From an uncultured Bacilli bacterium (lineage in GTDB: Bacteria; Bacillota_I; Bacilli_A; RF39; UBA660), in assembly GCA_944363925.1 (NCBI GenBank), contig CALVVS010000005.1:1-39651 (forward strand): a stretch of 39,651 bases of DNA, written 5' to 3'. Under the pieces are notes generated by a model that was not told the DNA's origin, made no database searches, and was given only the letters and a program-made list of their open reading frames with translations. The position numbers and the translations under genes were made by a program. Below are positions 25,864 through 32,009 of this stretch, in pieces. Each line of letters begins with the position of its first letter. Positions within the stretch are counted from its first letter, which is position 1.

Positions 25864-26070
25864 TTACCCCTCCAATAGTGTTCTAACCGCAGCAATTATA
25901 ACATCTGATAGCATAAAGAATAATGCGAATACGACGATACATACTAAAACGGCTACAGAATATTTAAACATTTCTTTTTTCTTAGGCCATCTAACTTGTT
26001 TGAATTCACCGCGAAGGCCACCTAAAAATTTCTTTTTTTCTTTTTTCTCTTTCTTTTGCTTTTTTGCCAC
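25864..26070 (-). CDS. secE: Preprotein translocase subunit SecE
   Basis: A 68-residue single-span SecE of the Gram-positive type: a Lys-rich cytoplasmic N-terminus, the amphipathic GEFKQVRWPKKKEMFKYSVA helix and one membrane span (about residues 40-61). GTG at 26070 is preferred because AGGTGA precedes it at good spacing; the in-frame GTG at 26079 has its ribosome-binding site too close. It is directly followed by nusG. Confidence 0.95.
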   Translation of the reverse strand: MAKKQKKEKKEKKKFLGGLRGEFKQVRWPKKKEMFKYSVAVLVCIVVFALFFMLSDVIIAAVRTLLEG

Positions 26071-26100
26071 TTTACTCACCTACTTTAAATTTTTGTAAAT

Positions 26101-26150
26101 AAAAAACACTTATTTGTGTTCACTAATAAATTATCACAATAAGTGCTTTT
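26101..26150 (-). terminator. Terminator of the tcdA unit, overlapping the secE promoter
   Basis: Minus strand AAAAAGCACTTATTGTG pairs with CACAAATAAGTGTTTTTT around a loop of about 16 bases, one bulge, ending in Ts. It begins within a few bases of the stop at 26157-26159. The secE -35/-10 region lies in its 5' arm and loop. Confidence 0.72.
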
Positions 26151-26156
26151 TGTCAA
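26128..26156 (-). promoter_or_regulatory. Probable promoter of secE-nusG
   Basis: TTGACA (26151-26156) and TAATTT (26128-26133) with a 17-bp spacer; GATAAT two bases earlier is an alternative -10. The -35 abuts the TAA of the upstream gene and the spacer forms part of a terminator stem. Confidence 0.62.
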
Positions 26157-26687
26157 TTAGTTTATTAATAAATCAGTGATTAAATTAGCGGCATCACTAC
26201 CAAAGTCTTTTATTTTATATAATAAGTCTTTGAAAAAATGATTTTTAGTGTTTTGAGCATTTATTTTTAAGAGGTAATTTTCATCATATTTATTTAATTC
26301 GATGTTTTTGGTATATCTTTGATATTTATTTTTTAACTGCTTTAAATCTTCTTTACTACCATATATGTATATTGTTTTATTACATAGATAAATACTATTA
26401 GGAACAAATGATCTATAAAATTGCTTGATAATATTATAGTTACAGATAATAGTATCTAAAGATTTCTTTTTAAAGTATTTTTTTATTTTTTTGATATTTA
26501 TTTTTTTATTTTTACCACGTTTAGTTATATTAAATTTCTTACCGGTTAAGCTTATATTATTTAATAGGTAGCAGGTTTGAATATTATCGTTATTTTCAAT
26601 GGCATCTAAAATATTTTCTTCGTTTAAACCTATGCCGAGCAATGAGCCTTTTAATTTTTTTATGATTTTAAGTATTTGGTTATTCAT
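26157..26687 (-). CDS. Unknown protein co-transcribed with tcdA
   Basis: A 176-residue protein I do not recognise. It is Lys/Asn/Ile-rich, with no signal peptide or membrane span. The first part (KIIKKLKGSLLGIGLNEENI, then LDAIENNDNIQTCYLLNN) and DTIICNYNIIKQFYRSFVPN give alternating helix and strand, as in a Rossmann-like fold; a degenerate methyltransferase is one possibility, but no motif proves it. The ATG at 26687 overlaps the tcdA stop by 8 bp with GGAGG upstream, so the two are coupled. Lysine richness at 58-75 could suit nucleic-acid binding (inference). Confidence 0.78.
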   Translation of the reverse strand: MNNQILKIIKKLKGSLLGIGLNEENILDAIENNDNIQTCYLLNNISLTGKKFNITKRGKNKKINIKKIKKYFKKKSLDTIICNYNIIKQFYRSFVPNSIYLCNKTIYIYGSKEDLKQLKNKYQRYTKNIELNKYDENYLLKINAQNTKNHFFKDLLYKIKDFGSDAANLITDLLIN

Positions 26688-27357
26688 AAGTATCCTCCAA
26701 AATTTTATTAATTACATAGCTTGCAGCAAGTAAGCCGGCTGATGCTGGAACAAAGGCATTGGAACCTATTTTATTTTTTATTAAGGGTTTTTCTTTTGAA
26801 AAAACTACTGGCACTTTACCTTTGATATTTTCTTCTTTGACCATTTTCCTGATTATTTTAGCAATTGGGTCATATTCGGTTTTTCTAATATCGTTTATTT
26901 CTAAAAATTCTGGGTGCATTTTATTACCAGTTGCCATTACTGATATAAATGGAATTTTTTCTTTTAAACATTTTTTAATAATTAGCTTTTTTGTTTCAAT
27001 GGTATCAATGGCATCGATGACGAAATCTATTTTATGTTTAAATAGTTTTTCTATATTGGTTTTATCAATAAATTCATTTATTTTTATTATTTGACAGTTA
27101 GGATTTATATTTTTAGCTATTTTTTCGGCAACATCTACTTTATTTTTACCAATTGCCGGCTGGTAAGCTAAAGCTTGTCTATTTAAGTTAGTGATATCTA
27201 TTATATCGCTATCTACGGCAATGATGTTTTCAATGCCACTTCTAACTAGGGTTTCAAAAGCATGGCCACCTACGCCTCCTAAACCGACAATTAAGACGGT
27301 TTTATTTTTTAAAATATTTATTTTTTCGCCTATTAATATTTCTAAACGGTCAAACAT
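26680..27357 (-). CDS. tcdA: tRNA threonylcarbamoyladenosine dehydratase TcdA
   Basis: A 225-residue E1-like enzyme that cyclises t6A37 of tRNA to ct6A using ATP. ATP-binding VGLGGVGGHAFE (24-35) is followed by DSDIIDITNLNRQ, DAIDTIETK and ATGNKMHP. The TcdA-type ending (GKVPVVFSKEKP, then FVPASAGLLAASYV) separates it from ThiF/MoeB. The single domain length fits the shorter Gram-positive forms. ATG 27357 follows AGGTGG. The next gene overlaps by 8 bp. Confidence 0.92.
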   Translation of the reverse strand: MFDRLEILIGEKINILKNKTVLIVGLGGVGGHAFETLVRSGIENIIAVDSDIIDITNLNRQALAYQPAIGKNKVDVAEKIAKNINPNCQIIKINEFIDKTNIEKLFKHKIDFVIDAIDTIETKKLIIKKCLKEKIPFISVMATGNKMHPEFLEINDIRKTEYDPIAKIIRKMVKEENIKGKVPVVFSKEKPLIKNKIGSNAFVPASAGLLAASYVINKILEDTYE

Positions 27358-27374
27358 TTTACCACCTATTTAAG

Positions 27375-27380
27375 ATTATA
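27375..27380 (-). promoter_or_regulatory. Likely -10 of tcdA
   Basis: TATAAT on the minus strand 17 bp before the tcdA start, directly after the terminator of the three-gene unit; the -35 position is only a T-run. Confidence 0.48.
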
Positions 27381-27394
27381 CATTATTTTTTTAA

Positions 27395-27432
27395 AAGAAA
27401 AAAGTCTTAAAAATTTATCTTTTTAAAACTTT
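27395..27432 (-). terminator. Terminator of the three-gene unit, containing the last stop codon
   Basis: Minus strand AAAGTTTTAAAAA (27420-27432), 6-base loop, TTTTTAAGACTTT (27401-27413), then more Ts; 13 pairs with one wobble. The 50-residue gene ends in it: its TAA (27415-27417) lies in the loop. Confidence 0.82.
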
Positions 27433-27567
27433 AGTGCGGGATTTTGATATATTTTGATTATTATCTAGTTCTTCTAATCTATTTTGAAGAAATTTTAATA
27501 TTTCACTATTTTGAGCAATTTGTGATTTTAATTTTTCATTGTCTATTTCTTCGATATATTCTTTCAT
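27415..27567 (-). CDS. Small coiled-coil protein (50 aa), last gene of the three-gene unit
   Basis: A short but well-supported gene: ATG at 27567 behind a perfect AGGAGG at 6 bp, formed by the last codons of the upstream gene. The 50-residue product has a heptad-like helix (KLKSQIAQNSEILKFLQNRL) and a basic tail SKSRTKVLKR. The tail resembles the C-terminus of the unit's first protein (SKIKVLKRK), which also follows a coiled coil, so the two may share an interaction motif or a common origin. Function unknown. Confidence 0.72.
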   Translation of the reverse strand: MKEYIEEIDNEKLKSQIAQNSEILKFLQNRLEELDNNQNISKSRTKVLKR

Positions 27568-27569
27568 GA

Positions 27570-28574
27570 TTATCCTCCTATTATCTTATACCCATTTTTT
27601 AGGACTTTGGTTTTGGCTTTTTTATCGTATTCTTCGTCATGAAGACATTCAAATTCTATTAATTGTTCTAAATATTCTTCATCGATGGTAAGGCAAGTTA
27701 GTTTACCAGATTTTGAATATGATAATTTCCATTTATTTTCTGGAATTAACTCTTTTAAAGGTTTTACATAATTGATTTTGGTTTTATTAAAATCTAAGTA
27801 TTCGTTAGTACAAAAGTTATAAATATTTCCATTTATACTAGCGATAAAGTTAGCTACTTTTTGTCCAACGTTTGTTTTAAAATACCAATATCTATCTAAT
27901 TCATCAGTTGCTTTATTTTTAAATGTTTCGATCCAGCTTTCTTTACTTACGCCTTTGGGTAAAATGATTTCCCCATTTTGAAGCATACTTTCTAATATGA
28001 GAGCAATTTCGTCTATTCCTTCATAAGTTATATCGATTAGATTTTCTTCTTCGGAAAAAGATTTGTCAGAACTTGAAATATTTTCTAAAACGGCTATAAA
28101 GATATTAGAACTTTTTATATTTTCTAGGTTTTGTTTGTTTAATATAGCCATTTTTTGAAATTTTGGAGTGAAATATCCATTTTTTAATATTCTTTTTTTA
28201 GCATTTTTATCATAAGTGTTTTGGTATGATTTTTCAAACTCGCTTATTAAATAACATTTATTATCATCTACATCAATACTGATAATTTGATAATTTACGA
28301 TATAAACAAGGTCCCAGATTTCTTTGGGCATGATGTCAGAAAAGGCTTTAGCATATAGTATTTCAGTACTATCTGATAAATATTTATGGGTATTAAAATT
28401 ATAAATTTTACCGTCGATGGCGGCTACTGAATTTAACGAAGTCCTCAAGTTTTCTTTTATAAAAGCTAAAAATATATTGTCGCCATTTATGTTTTTCAAG
28501 TCATTTGGATTTAAGTAATCTATATTATTATAGATTTCTCCATAGTTATCAATGTTAAAATATTCTTTTTTCAT
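27570..28574 (-). CDS. Unknown protein with two tandem copies of an about 95-residue domain
   Basis: A 334-residue protein with no signal peptide or membrane span. Residues about 44-134 and 237-329 are copies of one another: AIDGKIYNFNTHKYL matches SINGNIYNFCTNEYL, the LIPENKW and IMPKEIW segments align, and both units end YDK-AK--LKNGY. The repeat is an alpha/beta pattern I do not recognise. The middle (about 140-235) is acidic and helical. The ATG at 28574 lies 1 bp after the preceding gene with AAAGGA upstream, and the 50-residue gene follows after 2 bp, so the three are one transcript. Confidence 0.82.
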   Translation of the reverse strand: MKKEYFNIDNYGEIYNNIDYLNPNDLKNINGDNIFLAFIKENLRTSLNSVAAIDGKIYNFNTHKYLSDSTEILYAKAFSDIMPKEIWDLVYIVNYQIISIDVDDNKCYLISEFEKSYQNTYDKNAKKRILKNGYFTPKFQKMAILNKQNLENIKSSNIFIAVLENISSSDKSFSEEENLIDITYEGIDEIALILESMLQNGEIILPKGVSKESWIETFKNKATDELDRYWYFKTNVGQKVANFIASINGNIYNFCTNEYLDFNKTKINYVKPLKELIPENKWKLSYSKSGKLTCLTIDEEYLEQLIEFECLHDEEYDKKAKTKVLKNGYKIIGG

Positions 28575-28575
28575 A

Positions 28576-29418
28576 CTATTTCCTTTTTAATACTTTAATT
28601 TTACTAATTTCTTTTTCAATTTCACTATCTAAATTAGCACTCTGCACTCTAAGATTTTCATTTTGACGACTCATTTCTTTTAGCTTTTCTAATATTTCTT
28701 TTTTCTTATCAATTTCTTCTTTTAATCTTTGGTTTTCGGCTTCTAATTGTTTCAATAATATTTCATCTTTCATTTCTTCTTTATAAAATGAAGGACACAA
28801 ACTTTTTATAAATTCATTGTTTAAATATTGATATAACTCTGACGTTTTAAAATCACCATTATAATTTGGGTTATTTATATTTATAGGTGCTAGAAATAAA
28901 ATTTCTTTAGATATTAACATATTATTATCTCTATCAACATAAAACTTAGCTTGGGTTATTGGGTAGTTATGGTCTTTTATTTTAACAAATTTATATCCAT
29001 TAGAACTATATTCTTCTATTTTTCCAATTTCAAAATAACATGAATTTAAAACCACGTTATATTTTTTACCGGTTATAAAGGTTGTTTTAGGATCTAAACA
29101 ATTAAAACATCTATGTCCAAAATCTGGAAATTCTCCTAACTCTACTATTTCTAAATTATCATCTTTAGTAATATTAAAATCTTTTAAGGTTTCATTTATA
29201 TCATTAATTTTTATAATTGGGACAATGCCACATCTTTTTTTAGTATTTTTAAATTCTACTTTCTCATTATAAGTCATAGCAATTGATACATAACCGTTTT
29301 TAGTATGTTTAGCTGAAGTATTAATCCAATAATCTCTATACCATTTTATATTATTTAATATAGAACTTTGTTTAAAATCATCAGGTGATAAAAGTGTTAC
29401 TTCAATATCTTTATTCAT
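28576..29418 (-). CDS. Unknown DUF6273-like protein with C-terminal coiled coil (halves possibly swapped)
   Basis: A 280-residue, apparently cytoplasmic protein and first gene of the unit. Residues 5-70 read LLSPDDFKQ, WINTS, GYVSIAM and CGIVPIIKI, resembling the C-terminal half of DUF6273/FGE-like domains (LLS-E, WWLRT, GVRPAI). Residues 85-210 read VELGEFPD, MLISKEILFLAPI and SELYQYLNNEF, resembling the N-terminal half (FGKYPQ, LLISKYIL, S-LR-WLN-F). If right, the order is reversed from the secreted paralogue-like protein at 8318-9241. A C-F-N-C pair near 104-107 and another Cys are present. Residues 220-280 are a coiled coil ending SKIKVLKRK. Promoter and AAAGGAG site precede ATG 29418. 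The family link is by eye and moderate. Confidence 0.8.
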   Translation of the reverse strand: MNKDIEVTLLSPDDFKQSSILNNIKWYRDYWINTSAKHTKNGYVSIAMTYNEKVEFKNTKKRCGIVPIIKINDINETLKDFNITKDDNLEIVELGEFPDFGHRCFNCLDPKTTFITGKKYNVVLNSCYFEIGKIEEYSSNGYKFVKIKDHNYPITQAKFYVDRDNNMLISKEILFLAPININNPNYNGDFKTSELYQYLNNEFIKSLCPSFYKEEMKDEILLKQLEAENQRLKEEIDKKKEILEKLKEMSRQNENLRVQSANLDSEIEKEISKIKVLKRK

Positions 29419-29444
29419 ATATTTTCTCCTTTAACTTGCCAATT

Positions 29445-29473
29445 ATTTTAACAGTAAACTATATATATGTCAA
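29445..29473 (-). promoter_or_regulatory. Promoter of the three-gene unit
   Basis: TTGACA (29468-29473) and TAAAAT (29445-29450) with a 17-bp spacer, 26 bp before the ATG at 29418 and directly after a terminator hairpin. The unit is therefore self-contained. Confidence 0.82.
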
Positions 29474-29474
29474 T

Positions 29475-29499
29475 AAAAGTCTAGCTTTTAACTAGACTT
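29475..29499 (-). terminator. Terminator behind the decayed gene copy
   Basis: Minus strand AAGTCTAG (29492-29499), 7-base loop, CTAGACTT (29477-29484), then TTATTG; a perfect 8-bp stem separating the pseudogene from the promoter of the three-gene unit. Confidence 0.72.
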
Positions 29500-29557
29500 C
29501 TAATTATGTATTTTTAAGGCTTATTAGATTATTTGACTGTTTTATACTAATCTATAT

Positions 29558-29938
29558 TTATAGGTGCAGGGTCTTTTGGTTTGGCATATCATAATTTAAT
29601 AATAAATCTTTTTTAAACTCTTTATTCAAAAAGCGATATAACTGGGAATTTTTGAAATCATTATCATAATTATTATGGTCTTTTACATTTATTGGTGCTC
29701 TGAATAAGACACCTGCAGATATTAACATACTATTTTCTTTATCGACATAAAATTTAACTGGTTTTATTGGATAATAACAGCCTCGCAATTTAATAATCTC
29801 TTGATTATTATAAATATATGTTTGACAGTTATACCACTAAAATTTTCTACATCTCGGCCCAATTTTTTGCATGACTTTAGAACTATCTTCTATTTCTTCT
29901 CTTGATAAAAGTGTTATTTCTATATTAATTGATGACAT
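29558..29938 (-). pseudogene. Decayed copy of the 28576-29418 gene
   Basis: From ATG 29938 (GGAGG upstream) the frame encodes SSINIEITLLSREEIEDSS, which matches the paralogue's NKDIEVTLLSPDDFKQSS, and then hits an in-frame TAG at 29837-29839 (codon 34). Downstream, in the same frame, YPIKPVKFYVDKENSMLISA and FKNSQLYRFLNKEFKK match YPITQAKFYVDRDNNMLISK and FKTSELYQYLNNEFIK. About 100 codons between the two matches are missing and the C-terminal coiled coil is absent. Near the end another frame reads KDPAPINID, hinting at a further frameshift. The start signal is intact, so a 33-residue peptide could still be made, but a functional protein is unlikely. A shorter open stretch from 29788 is the surviving C-terminal part, not a separate gene. 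Confidence 0.75.
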
Positions 29939-29951
29939 GTAGACCTCCTAT

Positions 29952-29984
29952 TTAAAAAAAATTAAGCCTAGTTTTCATTAGGCT
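29952..29984 (-). terminator. murC terminator containing the stop codon
   Basis: Minus strand AGCCTA (29979-29984), 8-base loop, TAGGCT (29965-29970), AA, then eight Ts. The murC TAG (29968-29970) is the start of the 3' arm. Confidence 0.85.
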
Positions 29985-31296
29985 CATCTTTTTTATCGTG
30001 TATTTCATGATATTTATTTATATATTCTTGTTCAAAAGAGGTTAGATCATTTGGACTCATGAATAACAATACTACATCTTCATAATCTAACAATTTATCT
30101 ATTTCTTCTTTTGAGATGTGCTGGGCGTTAGGTATAGCTTTGATAATATCATTTATATCTATTTCGTGATTATCTTGCTCTCTAGCAGCATAAATATCCA
30201 TGATATAGGCTTTATCTACGGTTTTTAATATTTCAATATATTCATCTTTAAAGGCTTTAGTCCTAGAATATGTATGTGGTCCCCAAATGGCTACAATTTT
30301 TTTATGAGGGTATTTTTGTTTTGCTGATTTAATGGTGCATTTTAATTCAGTTGGATGATGAGCATAATCATCAATTAAAATGTTTGATCCAACGACAGTT
30401 TCATTAAATCTTCTTTTGGCAGCATGAAATTCTTTTAGTATTTTAGAAATTTCTTTGGCATCAAATCTTTCGTAATAGCACAAACTGATAACAGCTAAGG
30501 CATCTAAAAGCATATGTTTTCCATAAAGTGGAAGGTCAAAATGACCATAGTAATTATCTTCGACAAAAACATCAAAGATGACACCGCTTTCAGTATATTC
30601 GACATTTTTAGCTATAATATCATTATCATCATCTAAACCATAATAAAAGATGGGTTTAGAAATTTGTAGGCTATGGGTATATGGATCATCGCCGCAGGCA
30701 ATAACCATTTTTTCAGCGTTGTTGGCGTAATCAGTATAGGCATCAATAACGTCGTCAATATCTTTATAGTAATCAACGTGATCTAATTCTATATTAGTGA
30801 TTATGGCATAATAAGGGGTATATGAAAGAAAATGTCTTTTATATTCACAAGCCTCTAATATAAAATATTTATTTTCTCTACTAGCAAGACCGGTACCATC
30901 GCCAATAAGACAATTGGCCCCTTTGATGGCATTTAAAACTTGATAAGCCATAGTAGAAGTAGTGGTTTTTCCATGACAACCAGCAACAGTGATGGTCATA
31001 TACATTTTGGTTAGTTTAGCGACCATTTCTTCATATGTATAGATTTTTAAATCTAATTCCTTAGCTTTTAGAAGTTCTGGGTGGTCATCTTTAATAACAT
31101 TACCTTTTATGATAATCATATCTTTGTTGATATTTTTTTCATCGTATGGCAATATTTCAATGTTTCTTTCATTTAGCCCTTTTTCGGTAAAGAAATGTCT
31201 TTCAACGTCACTTCCCTTTACTTCATAGCCTAAATCGTGCAGAAAGCAAGCTAATGCACTCATGCCAGTACCCTTTATTCCAATCAAATAATACAT
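29968..31296 (-). CDS. murC: UDP-N-acetylmuramate--L-alanine ligase
   Basis: Cytoplasmic ATP-dependent ligase that adds the first amino acid of the peptidoglycan stem. The N-terminal UDP-binding loop is GIKGTGMSALA (6-16); the ATP site is AGCHGKTTT (about 104-112); NIELDHVDYY supplies the central-domain Mg/Lys region; DDYAHHPTE (about 311-319) is the C-terminal Mur ligase signature. Length (442) is normal. It is the last gene of the Tad operon, 11 bp after tadC, an unusual position: murC is more often with division genes. ATG 31296 follows AGGAGG. It shows that the organism makes a peptidoglycan wall. Confidence 0.96.
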   Translation of the reverse strand: MYYLIGIKGTGMSALACFLHDLGYEVKGSDVERHFFTEKGLNERNIEILPYDEKNINKDMIIIKGNVIKDDHPELLKAKELDLKIYTYEEMVAKLTKMYMTITVAGCHGKTTTSTMAYQVLNAIKGANCLIGDGTGLASRENKYFILEACEYKRHFLSYTPYYAIITNIELDHVDYYKDIDDVIDAYTDYANNAEKMVIACGDDPYTHSLQISKPIFYYGLDDDNDIIAKNVEYTESGVIFDVFVEDNYYGHFDLPLYGKHMLLDALAVISLCYYERFDAKEISKILKEFHAAKRRFNETVVGSNILIDDYAHHPTELKCTIKSAKQKYPHKKIVAIWGPHTYSRTKAFKDEYIEILKTVDKAYIMDIYAAREQDNHEIDINDIIKAIPNAQHISKEEIDKLLDYEDVVLLFMSPNDLTSFEQEYINKYHEIHDKKDEPNEN

Positions 31297-31307
31297 TGAT
31301 GTTCCTC

Positions 31308-32009
31308 CTAACTAATAAATTCAATCAAATATGGTCCTAGTATTAAAATTAAAATCAATGGGACAATAAATAGTACAGAGATAATACTTACTTTATTCGG
31401 TATTTTATTGATTTGTTCTTTGATAGTTAATATTTCTTTATCTCTTAAAAAGTCAACTTCATTATAAAGAGTATCTAAAATACTATTACCAAATCTATTT
31501 GTTTGAATTATATTTAATATTATGTTATTAATAATATCTGATGATATACGGTTTTTCAAGTCACTTAGGGCTTCAATTAAAGATTTTCCATAGTTCATTT
31601 CATCTAAAGCGGCTTTAAATTCTTTAGAAATTTCTGAATTAACATTATCACAGGTAACTTTTAAAGCGTTTTCTAAGTTACGACCTGATTCTAAAGTTAG
31701 GGTTAAAATTTCAAAGAAATATAAAGCTTGATGTTCTAGACGTCTATTTCTAATTTTGGTTTTTTTGGTTATATTTAAGTAATAGAACAAATAATAGCAA
31801 GCAATGGCAACAAATGGTGCATAAATATAACCCATATCTGTTAGTAGTATCGTTAATATAAAAGATGTGGCAGTAATTATTAGTCTAGACAAACAAAAGC
31901 TTACTACATTATATTTAGTGTCGTTTCCTAGACACTTTAATTTAGTTTCGATTTCTTTTAATTGCTTTTTATCATAAATTTTTTCAATGAATTTGGTTTT
32001 ATCGTCCAC
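31308..32009 (-). CDS. tadC: Tad pilus platform protein TadC-like
   Basis: A 233-residue membrane protein with one T2SSF domain (FFEILTLTLESGRNLENALK, then MNYGKSLIEALSDLKNRI, about 85-195), two spans near 45-85 and one C-terminal span (ILILGPYLIEF). It should partner TadB in the membrane below the TadA ATPase. The start codon is GTG at 32009, overlapping the last base of the tadB stop (ATAGTG), so they are coupled. TadC rather than TadB is assigned by order and shorter length. Confidence 0.88.
   Translation of the reverse strand: MDDKTKFIEKIYDKKQLKEIETKLKCLGNDTKYNVVSFCLSRLIITATSFILTILLTDMGYIYAPFVAIACYYLFYYLNITKKTKIRNRRLEHQALYFFEILTLTLESGRNLENALKVTCDNVNSEISKEFKAALDEMNYGKSLIEALSDLKNRISSDIINNIILNIIQTNRFGNSILDTLYNEVDFLRDKEILTIKEQINKIPNKVSIISVLFIVPLILILILGPYLIEFIS

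Noticed and set aside
27570-29938. Toxin-antitoxin or defence system assignment for the three-gene unit
   Set aside because: The small size of the last gene and the turnover are suggestive, but no toxin, nuclease, NADase or ATPase motif is visible in any of the three proteins.
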